Below are positions 32,401-44,792 of a stretch of 64,000 bases of DNA, in pieces. The DNA is taken from NCBI GenBank assembly GCA_034359265.1, contig CP136891.1, positions 42,834,001 through 42,898,000 of the forward strand, read 5' to 3'. The first letter of the stretch is position 1. Each line of letters begins with the position of its first letter. Under the pieces are notes generated by a model, which was given only the letters and a program-made list of their open reading frames with translations, was not told the origin of the DNA and searched no databases. Position numbers and translations under genes: made by a program. This stretch comes from Canna indica (lineage: Eukaryota; Streptophyta; Magnoliopsida; Zingiberales; Cannaceae).

Positions 32401-33780
32401 TGGCTCTAGAAATGGTAGCGTCTATACCCCCTAGGTTCGATGAGTCAAACTTTGGTCTTTGGAAAGGAAGAATGTATACATTCTTAAAGACTCAAGGTTT
32501 AGGTGTTTTTAATATGGTAAAATCAAAATACATAGAACCTAAGGAAAAAATGGATTCATAGACTCAAGAACAAATTAATAGGTATGAACTAAATGCTAAG
32601 GCAACAAATTGCTTATATTGTTCCTTAGAAAATAACATATTTGAAAAAGTCATGCATTGTTCTTCCGCATTTGATATCTGGGCAACATTAAACATGCTAT
32701 ATGATTTTGCAAAAACTGAAGAGATTACTACTTTTGATGAAAGTGGTGATGACAATGGTCACTCACCTACTACTAATCTCAATTTTGATGCCCATAGTGC
32801 TTCGAGTCAAAGAAGCAATTCTAAAAGCCGAAAGAGAAAGGTAATTTTCCACGTGTGCAAAGAAAAACGGCATGTGAGGAAAAATTGCCCTTCCATGAAG
32901 AACAAGGCAAAGAAGAGGTGAAACGCTTCCACATCATCATCTTACTCAAGTGAAGCATCCTCTTACCATGACGATGAAGCCATCTCAAAAGAATGCCTCA
33001 TGAATGATAACAATGATGTACACTCCTCTCCTTCTAGTCATGTTAATAATAATGATAGTATTAACTCATCTAGTTCTCATGATTTTGATGAATTGATGGA
33101 TGAGTACAAAATCATGTATGCCTTGATGATTAAAAAGGATAAAGAAAACAAAAAGTTAAAGAAAAAAAACTTAAGGCTTAGTTCTCATGTGCATTAACTA
33201 GAGAATGAAAAATTGAATACCAATACAAATGTATCTTGCCATGATGATTTTAAGCTTGAAATTGAGAATTTAAAAAGTAAGGTAAAAGACTTGAAAAATG
33301 AAAATGAATGTTTGAAATCAAAAATGAAACTTAGGAGTAATGATTTGAAAAATGATTTCAAACTTGAAAATGAAAAATTTTAAGTTGAAAATAACATGTT
33401 GAAATCACAAGTGCATGCATTGCACAAATCCATGAATGATGTGAAAAATGAGATGTTGACTTTGAGTAGGAAAGTAAATACTTCCTCTTGTAATTCTAAG
33501 AATCAAAATGTCTCTTTTAGTAAACCTCAAAAGAAAAATATTTCCTTTAAGAATGCTCCTCACATGACAAGCATTCTAATGATAGATTTAATGTCCATAG
33601 CAAAAATAAAAAGAAAAAGTTTCATGGACATTGCTTTTGTTGTGGTGTTTATGGCCATGCTATCCATGAGTGTGTTTTTAAAAGAAATCCAAGTGTTGCT
33701 AGAACACTTTGGATTCCTAGGCCAACTCACCCCCAATGACCCAAAGCTATTTGGGTACCAAAAGTGTCTTGTTCTTTTGT
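32401..33780 (+). pseudogene. gag of the gag-only copia element
   Basis: It opens with 'PPRFDESNFGLWKGRMYTF', followed by a UBN2-like segment 'KVMHCSSAFDIWATLN'. It then jumps straight to an acidic/Ser-rich linker and a zinc knuckle. The central part of UBN2 is missing, exactly as in the copy at 49713-51040. The first zinc knuckle is damaged: 'FHVCKEKRHVRKNC' lacks the first Cys. A Lys/Asn/Glu-rich coiled coil follows (33060-33470), then a second knuckle 'CFCCGVYGHAIHEC' in a shifted frame (about 33627-33670). In-frame stops lie at 32560, 32919, 33196 and 33382, and a frameshift near 33575. It ends with 'WVPK' and a purine-rich stretch 'gtagggggag' at 33779. Confidence 0.85.
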
Positions 33781-33782
33781 AG

Positions 33783-35589
33783 GGGGAGCCATCACACAAG
33801 GGTAATGGAAATTGAAGAGTTGAAGTTGACCAAGAAATTGAAGGAATGATCCTTGCATGGTTGCAACTTCGAAGTCTTCACCTAGACTAGATGCCTATGG
33901 TAAAGTTGGCATCATCTCCTGTACTTACTTGATTAAATTAAAGTTGGAGTTTTGATACATGCTTAATATCAGTAGATTTTCCGCTCATGATATGCTTTTA
34001 TAAAATGATTTTTGATTTTGATTTCCCGATCTCTTCAGAAACCTATGTGGCCTATAATGGGCCTAAGCGACCTTGTGGTTCTAAATCGTAGGCTAATTAT
34101 GGCCTTTCGGTTTTCAACCAATAGGAAGGGTTGGAGATCTTACTTTTCAAAATTTCATATTTTGAGATCTCTTGATTCATTTTGTTATCATGAATGATTA
34201 TTATGAAAATGAATCGATGCTATTTAGTGAAGTTGAATTTTGAAAATGATATTTGGTTTTCTCTTCGCTATTTAGTTAGTTTGCATGTAGATTTGATTTC
34301 ATTTTCTACTTATAAAGTATACTTGCAAGTTATAAATATTTTAGGAAGACTAGTTAGGAAGAAAAAGATTAGTTTGGTAAATTATCATGAATAATGTATA
34401 ACTTTGATAAATTCAAAATCTTAGTGTTATACCTCAATGCTTAAGCTAAAATTATGTCTCTATAGTCATGATTAGGATTGCATGTTAAACCCTTGAATTT
34501 TCATGAGTAGGTAGAATTTTAGCACTTAGGCAAATTTCATTGGATGAAACTTGCTCTCGGTAAATATCTATTATTAGATACCTTCTTGTAAGTCCAAACT
34601 AATTTAACATGTTTAGGAATCTTATTCCTCAAATGTTTCACATCCTAAGATCTCCTTAGATTCATTTGTTTATTAAAATCAATATAGGATGAAAAATGGT
34701 CTTGATAAATTCTTTTGAGTTCAAACTTGATACATGCATTTCAAATGACTATTCAACAATTGGTATCAAAATTTTCATCCAACAATTGATATCAAATATT
34801 TTTCATCAAAAATATGATTTTGTATGAATTTAAAATTTTGATTTGTGAAAACTAGAAGTATATACCTTGACCTAAGTCAACAAAGTGACTTAGAAAATTT
34901 ATTTTAAGCCCAAACTTGATTCATAGACTTACACTATCTCATGTTTAATTTCTAGATGCCTAAGTTTGAGAAAACATGAGTAGATAGCAAAACTTGATAC
35001 TTAGCCATTTTCATGTTTTCATGCTTAATTCGAATGAAATCGCGCTAAGTTCATATTTGAATCAAATGACATTAGTTTTCACTTCAAAATTGATATACAT
35101 GATTTAAATGACCATATCTTGATACTTTGAAAGTTTGAATGAAATCTAAAAATGTCATGAAAAAGATATGAGTATATAGTTTTGAACATACATGATCCAA
35201 TTTTAAATTCAAACACTTAGTTTTGAACATATCATGTATGAATTAAGTTTCATATTAAATATTTTATTTTCCATCCCTTTGGTTGAGATTTTCATGTTTC
35301 ATGAAAAATAATCTTTAGAGTCTCAACTTCATAAAAAAAATATTTGTTCTTCATCCCTTTGACTAGATTGACCTTTCTAGCCCTTTCTGATTAATGTTAA
35401 AAGGGGCAAAAATGTATTAAAAAAAGGGGGAGAAAAGTATAGGAAAATCTGGGAGAAAATTATAAGTAAAGGGGAGGAAAATATAGGAAGTCCATGCATA
35501 TAGATAAAGGGAGCTTATTTTCATAGATATGCATGTTAATAGGGGAAGAAATCCCTTAGTTGATATTCTATATGCTTTAATGATATATA
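33783..35589 (+). other. Non-coding spacer of the gag-only copia element
   Basis: AT-rich (about 1.8 kb), no pol homology and no long frame. It contains degenerate repeats also seen in the second copy (46300-49560), such as 'gacctaagtcaacaaagtgac' near 34869. It ends with 'aaaaagggggag' (35422-35433), a polypurine-type tract near the 3' LTR remnant. Confidence 0.75.
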
Positions 35590-35788
35590 GTGGGGCTGAA
35601 CCACTATAAATCTTGTGTATTTGCATTGATATATTGTTGTGCTTAATTATTTTATCTTGCTTCCGCATTTAATCGCATAATTGCATCTTGTCTAAACGAT
35701 TTAAGAAAACTATTAAAATCGAATTTAGGCTAATTAATTTAGTAAACACACTATTCACCCCTCCTCTAGTGTTGCCATTTCGCCTATA
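35590..35788 (+). mobile_element. 3' LTR remnant of the gag-only copia element
   Basis: It matches the last ~200 bp of the 5' LTR (from 'ggggccgaaccattataaatc', 32130 on) and ends CGCCTATA with the duplication GACAC. About 1.2 kb of its 5' part has been deleted. Confidence 0.85.
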
Positions 35789-35887
35789 GACACGACTACG
35801 ACTACATGGACGCTTGCTACGAGACCTATGCCACTACTTGCCCTCCAGCTGCACCATACCACCAGGCCGTACCTCACTGGTCGGGCT

Positions 35888-37379
35888 CTGCAAAAACAAC
35901 ACAATAAATCGCGAGTTCACGATGAACTCAGTGAGCGATTCTTTTGAACCTCCACTTAAATTCCCGTTAAGTAGCACATATGACAATATAATTTAGTGAG
36001 GAATTTAAGCTAACCAATTTTGCCAAGTCAACATAGTAATTACACCGGCCGCTATAGGCCTAAGCACATGCAAAAGAGGGGTTCGGCCATGCCAGGCTTC
36101 CCCTCTCTACAAACCAGGCCAGACCGGCCTCCACAAACCAGTTCAATGAGTCATACGATGTGTAAAACAATCAAATCGCCGGGTCCGTCGACTAGGATGG
36201 CCACTAGTCTCAGGAAACCCTCAGGTTAGGGATAGCTAGTCCCACCTAACTCGGGTCTATCGTCAGTGTGGTCTACTGACGAAATCTCAAGACCCTCCGC
36301 CACCCGGGTCTAACACCTAGCGGGCCCGCTTGTGCAATCTCAAGACCCAAGTCATCGCTGAGTCGTGTGGTAGCCGCTCGGCTAATAACACTCCTCAGTA
36401 GACCATCTCAAAAATAATACACAATCAAGGTTTGTATAAAAATACCATATGTGTTTTCCGAGCTTTGCCCATATCCGACCCTTTTTCCCGGGTCGCACTA
36501 TCCGAACACTAATGTCCATCTGTCCCTAGGTGTAAACCTATGCACATTGTTCCTCTAGGGTAATTACCATTCATAGGTACAGAAATTCTTACTTCTTGAT
36601 TTATTTTAGCAATGGTACATAGAAAAGAAAATGTGTATACCATTTCCAACAATAGTTACCAACAATATTTACTAACAATAATTACTAACAATAATTACCA
36701 ACAATAAAAATAAACGATAATAACATGGGAATGCCGAAATAAGGAGGTTAATTCAACAATTAAATTCTAATTTCTAGTAAGGAAACAAGTGGTATAACAA
36801 GGTAAAGAATGAGCTCTAACATAGAAAATAATTAAACATTTCCATGCTCTACACCTCATACTAAATCCTAACCATGTATGTACTATCAAGAACATTTCCT
36901 TATAGCATGATACTCCCAATCTACCACTACTAGCAATTCATCCATTGAGTGATTAATCTATAACATAAGTTAACGAGTAAATCTCTAGATGTAAGTATGA
37001 ATCAACTCGAGTTCTTCTCCCCTTCTTAACCGCTCGGCCGAACCCAATATGGGCTTAACATGCTTTGCCGAGACTAAACCGGGTGGAAAGGGAGGACCTT
37101 TGGCCATGATCAAGGAAGATCAAGTCACCAATCATGAAAAGAACTCGGTCCAAGAGGGTTCGACCACTCTAGGAATTTGGAGAAATTTCGGCATGACCTC
37201 GCCCTTTTTCCTTCATGCGGCCGACCCTTAAAATCATGGAAAATTTCGAGAAACATCATCGATAAATGACATGCACATATTAAGATCAAGCCTCGAAAGA
37301 AATTCGGTGAATCAACGGAATTCACAATAACTTGGGTTGGCTACCCGCCTACCCTAGAGATATTGATTCAACCACTCAC
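35888..37379 (-). other. Predicted leader intron in the minus-strand Tekay-like LTR
   Basis: The minus-strand donor is GAG|GTGAGTGG at 37379. The acceptor TTTTTGCAG|AGCC ends at 35888. The stem GAGTTC (35913-35918)/GAACTC (35924-35929) lies 25 nt before the acceptor. The hairpin array seen in the other Tekay LTRs is absent here, so this LTR is a distinct subfamily that kept the splice module. Confidence 0.5.
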
Positions 37380-37859
37380 CTCGACTAGAGAAGAGGATGG
37401 ATGGGATGAAGACGATTTCGATTTCACCGACGACGACGCAGATCCGGCGCTGCCCCAAAAGCTTCCCTTCTCTTCCCCTCCTCCCTCGCCCCTCGGCTGC
37501 GTACGACTCAACTTGTCTTGAGCCGCACGGTGGCTTGGGGTGAAGGGTTTTATTCCCCCATTTTTTTTCGACAACAATGCCCCTCCTCACTTAAACCCTC
37601 TCACTTGACTCACCTAAACCCGGATTGAACCCTGATTCAATTCGCAAACTCGATTTTAATCCAACTTGAGTTAGACAACCCATACATTCCAAAAACGCAT
37701 TAACCAATGGGCTACAATTTAAATTATACCTCTTACTCGCAGCGATTTCACGACTCAGCCCGGTTAGTTCCCGATCCGATGGGATTCACCAAGGAAATTT
37801 TTATATTAGGAAACCCCAGTTCTTACAACCTTCCCCCCTTAAGGGAAATTCATCCTCGA

Positions 37860-40600
37860 ATTTTGTTGAATTATAAGGACTTACTAGCTCTTCAAACAAG
37901 GAAGGGTAGCGTTCTCTCATGTCCTGCTCCACCTCCCAGGTAGCTACTTGCCCGTAGGGGTGCTCCTACCTGACCTTCACCAAGGAAATTTCTTTGGACC
38001 TTAACTTTCTGATTTGACGGTCAAGAACTTCTACTGGCCTCTCTTCATACGACATAGCTGAATCCACCTCAACCACAGAAGGTTCAATTATGTGCGACTC
38101 ATCTCTCACATATCGCCTGAGCATTGACACATGGAAGACCGGGTGGACCCTACTCATGCTAGGGGGGTAAGGCCAGTTCATAAGCCACAACACCCCTCCG
38201 CCTGAGAATGGGAAATAGGCCGATGAATCTAGGGCTCAACTTTCCTTTCTTGCCAAACCAAACCACCCCTCTCATGGGGGAGACCCGCAGGAACACTAGG
38301 TCGCCATCCATGAACTCCAATTCTCTAGCCTTCTTATCAGCATACATCTTCTGGCGACTCTGAGCTGCCAATAACCTTTCTTTTATCATTTTCACTTTCT
38401 CTACCGCGTCCTCAACCAGATCAGGGTCTACCATGAGAGCCTCTCCTGCCTTAGACCAGCCCACTGGTGATTTGCATCTCCGCCCATATAAGGCATCAAA
38501 AGGGGCCATACCAATGCTACTGTGATAGCTATTGTTGTAGGCAAATTCTATCAACGGCAGGTGTTTCTCCCAACTGCCAGCCAAGTCCAGGATGCATGCC
38601 CTCAACATATTTTCCTGTGTGTAGATGGTCCTCTCTGATTGTCCGTCCGTCTATGGATAAAAAGCTATGCTGAACCGCACCTGAGTACCCAAGGCCTCCT
38701 GGAAGGACTGCCAAAATCGGGGGCTTTGAATTGGGTACCTCGATCTGATATGATCATCACTGGGTACCATGGTATGCCACAATCCCGTCTAAAAATAGTC
38801 TGACGTACTGTTCAGCAGAAAAGGCCATTTTGACTGGGATGAAGTGTGTGGTCTTAGTCAACTAATCCACTACCACCCAAATGGAATCAAACCCTCCTTT
38901 TGACTTAGGCAGCCCAGTCACTAAATCCATGGTAATCTCCTCCCACTTCCACTCGAGGAGCTCGAGGTTCTAAAGCAGCCCGGCGGGTTTTAGGTGTTCG
39001 ACCTTCCTTTGCTGGCAAACCAAACACTTGGATACAAACTTTGCTACCTCTCTTTTCATGCCCTTCCACCAGTAGTGCTGCCTTAAGTCTCGGTACATTT
39101 TTGTGGCCCCTGGATGCATCATATAAGTGGAATAGTGGCCCATTTTTGTGGCTCACTACATTGGCTTTCCCCGGGTGGTACATAATAGTGCAATCATAGT
39201 CCTTTAGGAGCAACAACCACCTCCTCTGCCTGAGGTTCAGCTCCTTTTTGGATAAGCAAGTACTGAAGGCTCTTGTGATTAGTATAAATCTAGGTCAGCT
39301 CTTGGTCATGGCTCCAGAGCTTTAGTGCAAAAACCACTACTGCCACCTCTAGGTCATGCATTGGGTAGTTCTTCTCATGAACCTTTAACTAGTGGGACAC
39401 ATAAACTATGACTCTGCCAAACTGCATTAGAACACAACCCATGCCAATCCAAGAGGCATCACAGTAAACCCTGAGTCCCCCTGGGCATGAAGGTACGACC
39501 AATATTAGGGCTGACGTCAAGCATTCTTTGAGCTTCTGAAAGCTCTCCTCACACTTGTCATCCCAAATAAACTTGACCTTCTTCTGAGTCAGCCTAGTCA
39601 GAGGAGCTGCAATTCTGGAAATTTTCTACAAATTTTCTGTAATACCCGGCCATTCCCAGAAAACCGCAGACCTCGATCACGTTAGTCGGTCGCCTCCAGT
39701 TCTGCACAGCCTATACCTTGGTGGGATCCACCCTTATCCCTTCCTTGGACACCACATGGCCCAGCAACCCTACACTCTCCAACCAGAATTCGCACTTGGT
39801 GAATTTGTCAAACAACCGGTGCTCCCTGAGGGTTTTCAGGACCATCCTCAAGTATTCAGAGTGCTCCTCCTTACTCTTAGAGTATACCAGGATGTCGTCA
39901 ATGAAGATGATCATAAAACTGTCCAAGTACTCCTTCAACATCCATCAGATCCATAAAAGCCACGGGTGTGTTGGTCAGACCAAAGGACATCACTAGGAAC
40001 TCAAAGTGACCATAGCGAGTCCTGAAGGCAGTCTTGGGCACATCGCAGTTCCGAATTCTCAGCTGATGGTATTCGGGTCTCAAATCAATCTTTGAAAACC
40101 ATTGTGCCCCCAGCAGTTGGTCGAATAGGTCATTTATCCTTGGTAGTGGGTAACGATTCTTGAGTGTCACCTTGATAAGCTGCCTATAGTCAATACACAT
40201 GCACATGGACCCGTCCTTCTTTTTCATGAAGAGCACCGGAGCACCCCACGGTGATACGCTCGGCCGGATGAAGCCCAAGTCCAACAACTCTTGCAACTGC
40301 GCTTTTAACTCCCCAAGTTCGGCCGACGGCATACTATAGGGTGGAATGGAGACCGGCTTCACCCTCGGCTGCAAATCAATGCAGAACTCTATCTCCTTTC
40401 TTGACGGCAGACCCAATAATTCTTCGGGATAGGTGTTAGAGAACTCACAAACCACCGGTGTTCGTTTAACGTTCCCTGTCGTATCTCTATCCTCCTCGGC
40501 CACTGATACGGAGGCCAAGAAAGACTGACAACCACCCACAAGTAACTTACGAGCCTTCAGGGCTAAAATGACTCCGATAGGCTCACCTCTTCCGAACAAT
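37860..40600 (-). pseudogene. pol polyprotein of the minus-strand Tekay-like element
   Basis: Read from 40600 downward. There is a linker after a lost protease; RT with '[11 protein letters not shown]' (about 40190), '[15 protein letters not shown]' and '[11 protein letters not shown]' (about 39890); RNaseH pieces (39530-39320); and integrase with the zinc finger near 39050-38990. The core is broken at 38860-38740. The C-terminal part has '[17 protein letters not shown]' (about 38540), and the chromodomain region has 'RPVEVLDRQIRKLRSKEI' (about 38030) to about 37870. Frameshifts occur at about 39930, 38660 and 38170. The protease active site is deleted between the gag zinc knuckle and the RT linker. 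Integrase Glu ('SERTI') is near 38630. Confidence 0.9.
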
Positions 40601-41640
40601 CTTTCCTAAAATGTCCAACCTGCCCACGTTTGAAACATGCATCCGTGCGGCCATAGCAAGTCACCCAGTGCTTTCTATTACAGCAGCCACACTGCGGCAT
40701 TTCTGACTTCTGAGTGGAATACCCAGGCTCTGCCTGCCGCAATGCCCCTGACCCTGGGCCTCCACGGCCCTGACTACTGCAGTGTCCCCAGCTCAGCTGG
40801 TGGTCTGTAGTGGCAACAATCACCTCAAAGTGCCAAGGCCGGCCCCTTGAGGTCAGCACTTCATCTTTGCGGGTCCGTCAAATTTCTCGAACGACACCAA
40901 TGCTTCCTTCCTGAGTGCCTCATCCACTACTCAAGCAAATGTGGTGTCCTAGGTATAATGGATGAGCTTGCTGATCTGGGGTCTCAACCCCCTCGACAAA
41001 CCTCTTGATCCTGGCGGTCTCAGTAAACACTAGGGTTGGGTGGTACTTAGAGAGCCTGGTGAATGCCATCTCGTAGTCTGACACGGTCGTACCACCCATC
41101 TAAAGCTGCATCTCAAACTCCCTTGTCCGCTTATCGCGGACACTCAGTGGTAAGTACTGCTTGACTACGACCGCCCTAAATTCTTCCCACGTAGGGGTGG
41201 TGCATTCGTTGTCCTGCGGACGCTCCATGCGAGCCGCTAACTCGGATGAGCACCCAAGCTCCACACACAGCTGGTAGAAGTCACCTAGAAAATCAGTGAC
41301 CTCTACCTGCATATGTGTCCCGATGAACACCGGCGGCCTCAACTTAACGAAGTCTGTGTATGTGGGCGCCCCTGGGACTCTGATCATTGATGCTACTGGC
41401 TCAGTCACTTCTGGCACTATGGGTACCACTGGTACTAGTTGCGGCTGCTGCTGCCTCAACTCATGCTCCCTACGGAGCGCCTCTGTCAACTGAGCCACCT
41501 GAGTCTGCAGCTGAGCAACTATGAGGTCTTGTACACCCTCCTCTCACTACTCTCTTCCCCGCCCCCATCCCTGGCCTCGGCCTCGTCCCCAGCCTCGGCC
41601 CTAGCGTTCGGTGGAATTAATACCGTTGTTGCTCAACGCA
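40563..41640 (-). pseudogene. gag of the minus-strand Tekay-like element
   Basis: A Gly/Arg-rich N-terminus (about 41640-41520) leads into 'MAQLTEALRREHELRQQQPQ' (41498 on) and the start of the capsid domain ('DFVKLRPPVF', 'EVTDFLGDFYQL'). It continues with 'TPTWEEFRAVVVKQYLP', a stop at 41100, and remnants of the C-terminal capsid. The zinc knuckle is at about 40640-40600: '[14 protein letters not shown]' has Arg in place of the second Cys, so it could not bind zinc normally. Gag would form the particle. Confidence 0.85.
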
Positions 41641-41858
41641 ACATTGTGAGTCTCCATCACACTAGCATAAAGATTTTTTTTAATACCATTAATACCAATA
41701 AATTATAACTGAAATTAAAATTACTAACCACATGGTGTGTTGAGGTGCAGTCGAGACCACCTGATCTCGTAGCATAACTATACCGTATGTCGACATGCTA
41801 GCATATGCCTCATACGCTACCCAATTCCTAGTTGTAGTCAAGACCTAACCAAAGGCTC

Positions 41859-41870
41859 CGATACCAACTT
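41859..41870 (-). promoter_or_regulatory. Primer binding site of the minus-strand Tekay-like element
   Basis: The minus strand reads TTGGTATCGGAGCC next to the LTR start TGTCACGCC at 41871. It is a tRNA-Met-type site with the same A-to-G variant as at 19759. Confidence 0.75.
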
Positions 41871-42621
41871 TGTCACGCCCCAACTCAGGGTCGCGTGACC
41901 GACTAGGGTACGTGTCAGTACCCCGAAGCCTACCACATGCATTGACCAATCTTACACAGAAACAACACTGGACCAACAAGAGAGTCATGAAATAAAATGG
42001 CGACCAAGCTTTATTAAAGTCAAAATAAAGTTTAAAGATAGCAACTCAACTTTTCAAGGAAACATTTCAAGTTTGAAAGCAGTAAATGTTTTACAAAGAT
42101 CACTCAGTGCGTGACCAACAACTGAAACGACACGACTATGACTACATGGACGCCTGCTACGAGACCTGTGCCACCACCTGCCTTCCATCTGCACCATGCC
42201 ACCAGGTCGTATCTCACTGGTCGGGCTCTGCAAAAAACAACACAAAAAACCATGAGTTCACGAGGAACTCAGTGAGCGGTTCTTCCGAACCTCCACTTAA
42301 ATCCCCGTTAGGTATCACATATGACAATATAATTCAGTGAGGAATTTAAGCTAACCAATTTTGCCAAGTCAACTTAGTTATTACACCGGCCGCATTGGCC
42401 CTTAACAACATTACGTCATTCGGCTGCTATAGGCCTAAGCACATGCAAAAGGGGGGTTCGGCCATGCCAAGCTTCCCCTCTATGCAAACCAGTTCAATGA
42501 GTCATGCAATGTGTAAAACAATCAAATCGCCGGGTCCGTCGACTAGGATGACCACTAGTCTCAGGAAACCCTCCGGGTTAGGGATAGCTAGTCCCACCCA
42601 ACTCGGGTCTACCGTCAGCAT
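41871..42621 (-). mobile_element. 5' LTR (truncated) of the minus-strand Tekay-like element
   Basis: It is colinear with 30634-30901/35794-36260 of the left LTR. It ends abruptly at 42621, where a copia LTR starts (TGTTGGAGAAATGG). The stem GAGTTC/GAACTC (42254-42270) and acceptor (about 42228) are kept. Confidence 0.85.
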
Positions 42622-43213
42622 TGTTGGAGAAATGGCAACACTAGAGGGGGGTGAATAGTATGTTATCTAATAATTTGCCTAACTTTGATTTTAACCGTTT
42701 CTTGATTGGTTAGGCTAAGCACAATATTTTTAGCACGCGAAAGCAATAAATGCAGAGCAATAAGCACAAGCAACTGACAATGCTAACACAAGTATTTATA
42801 GTGGTTCGGCCAACGCCTACTCCACTACCTTGGCTACACACCAAGGATTTCTAACCAACTACTTTATAGAACTTGTGTTTTCCTTTGAATACAATTGAGG
42901 ACACAATTCTCACCTCTTTGACAACTCAAACCTATTCACCTAGGCAAAACACAAATCTACAAAGTCTAACCCTAAGTGTTTCTCTAGCACACCTAACAAG
43001 CTATTACAGATGGAAAACAAATCTGAAATAAAACTTCAAATACAATGTAAAAGAGCTTAAGAATAAAAATAGAAACCATAGCTCTTTTCCAAAGCCTTCA
43101 CGCCTTCAACTTGCCAGAAGATGCACTAGAGTTACAGTAGAGTTGAGGAGCAGCGGGCGCTTGAAGAAGAACGTTAAAAAGGAAGAGCAGAGCGCGCAAC
43201 AATCAATCTCTTT
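42622..43213 (-). mobile_element. copia LTR fragment
   Basis: It starts TGTTGGAGAAATGGCAACACTAG like the other copia LTRs in minus orientation and runs through the 'gtggttcggcc' and 'ctactccactacc' blocks. It is cut at about 43213 before the palindrome/TATA part. No partner or duplication was found. Confidence 0.75.
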
Positions 43214-43256
43214 AAAGGCTTTAGTGCAAAAACCACTACTGCCACCTCTAGGTCGT
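43214..43256 (-). other. 43-bp patch of Tekay RNaseH sequence at a chimeric junction
   Basis: 'gctttagtgcaaaaaccact' and the bases after it are identical over about 37 bp to the RNaseH part of the pol at 39328-39356. The patch is bounded by a copia LTR on one side and Tekay gag on the other. It looks like a template switch or deletion scar. Confidence 0.7.
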
Positions 43257-43680
43257 CGTCTCAAAAGAACAACCAAGTTCCCTGCACAACTCATAGCAAT
43301 CTCCCAGGAAACTGGTGACCTCCACCTACTGATCTATACCTGTATACTCTAGTGGCCTAAATGTAACAAAATCTTCATATGAAGGTGCTCTGGGGGCTCT
43401 GACCATCGGTGCCACTAGCTGTGCCACCTCTGGTACAGCGGGTGCTGCCGGTACTAGTTGTGGCTGCTGCCTTAGCTCCTGCTCCCTACGGAGTGCCTCA
43501 GTCAGCTCAGCCACCCGTGCCTGCAACTGTACAACCATGGGATCATGTCCCACATCCTCTCAGGCTTGTTGTGGTCTCCCACGACCTCGGCCCCGGCCTC
43601 GGCGCTCAGTAGAGTTGCTGTCACTACCGCTCCTGGCGGCATCAAAGGCCTCCATCAATTTGGAATCACTAGAAAAGAAA
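43257..43680 (-). pseudogene. gag N-terminal fragment of a Tekay element
   Basis: The minus strand encodes 'AELTEALRREQELRQQPQ' (about 43500), 'APSYEDFVTFRPLEYTG' (about 43370) and, upstream, an Arg/Gly-rich stretch (43620-43560). It corresponds to the gag at 41100-41640. The remainder of gag and all pol except the 43-bp patch are deleted. Confidence 0.8.
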
Positions 43681-43853
43681 CATATCATAATCAAGCAATT
43701 GAATTTACCCTAACATTTTGCAAACATAACCACGAGTCGCGCTAAGGTGCAAACTTAGCCCATTGATCTCATAACAAACTCCTACTGTATATTGACACAC
43801 TAGCAATGGCCTATACGGTGACAACTCCAGGTCGTAGTCAGACCGAACCACAT

Positions 43854-43865
43854 GCTCTGATACCA
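43854..43865 (-). promoter_or_regulatory. Primer binding site
   Basis: The minus strand reads TGGTATCAGAGC, three bases from the LTR start at 43869; a perfect tRNA-Met-type site. Confidence 0.85.
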
Positions 43866-44478
43866 CATTGTCACGCCCCAAACTCATGCACATGCCAACT
43901 CATGCACATGCCAACTCACAATAGATAGCGGAAAGAAAGAATAATTTTATTTAAAAAGAGAAACAAAGACAGATTTCATTAAACAATATAGTTTTTGTCA
44001 AAAGCTCGAGTGTGGAATAAAATGAATCAAAGAGTATCAGTACTGATATTTGAACAAAATCTAAATAAAAACATGAATGTCCCCACGGGACTACAACTAC
44101 AAAATACCAAAACAAAAGTGCATAAAAAACTACTACAGACTCGACTACGACCCCTAACTAGGACTGCTATGAGATCATGTGGCTCCTCTGACCTCCAGTT
44201 GCGCCAAGTGCCCCAGCCCATCTCACCGGTCAGGCTCTGCAAAACAAAACAACGACAATGGGTGAGTTCAGAAGAATTCAATGAGTGGTTCTAACAACTC
44301 CCACGAAAAACAACACAGATTAGATGCGTAAAGCAAAACTCCTAACTCAAGTAGGAAAATGTCACAAGGGAATGACCAGCTAACAGGCCATTTGGACACC
44401 ACCTGCCCGAAGCCATCCAACACATAAACTGTAAAGATCAACATGCCTAAGCCTACCATGACCTCAAGCAACAACACA

Positions 44479-44792
44479 TACTAGGATAATCGGGAAGGCC
44501 CTCCGAACTTATCCTAGTATAAAGAAACTCGAAAGCAATCGGGAAGGCCCTCCGAACTTGCTCCACGAGATGTGAAGGGACAATCGGGATTCGCCCGTCC
44601 GAACTTGCCACTTTAAGATATCACAGAGGTAATCGAGTAGGCCCTCCGAATTTACCCTTTTGGGATATCATAGGAATAATCGGGTAGGCCGTCCGAACTT
44701 ATTCCTTAAAACCACCTCGAGGATAATCGGGTAGGCCCTCCGAACTTATCCCACGAGGCCAACCAGAATAGTCAGGATTTGCTCAACCGAAC
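44479..44792 (-). repeat. Hairpin array, interrupted by the copia insertion
   Basis: The units include TAGGATAA/TTATCCTA, AGCAA/TTGCT, GGTAA/TTACC, AGGAATAA/TTATTCCT and GGATAA/TTATCC. The copia element inserted within the last unit; its other half resumes at 52586 ('ttgttccacag'). Confidence 0.85.

Larger units (their letters stand above)
30902..35788 (+). mobile_element. Gag-only (non-autonomous) copia element, 4887 bp
   Basis: 5' LTR 30902-32331, primer site, gag pseudogene, AT-rich spacer, remnant 3' LTR 35590-35788. The duplication GACAC is at 30897-30901 and 35789-35793, and the empty site is seen in the sister LTR at about 42130. There is no protease, integrase, RT or RNaseH. The layout is that of terminal-repeat elements with only gag (TR-GAG type). 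Confidence 0.92.
30634..42621 (-). mobile_element. Minus-strand Tekay-like Ty3 element with a copia insertion in its 3' LTR
   Basis: The 3' LTR is 30634-30901 plus 35794-37827 (about 2300 bp), starting TGTCACGCCCC and ending TTCTTACA. The internal region is 37828-41870, and the 5' LTR is 41871-42621, truncated. The right LTR and the left LTR are close copies over the shared 750 bp. A copia element (30902-35788) splits the left LTR. All coding regions are disrupted. Confidence 0.92.
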
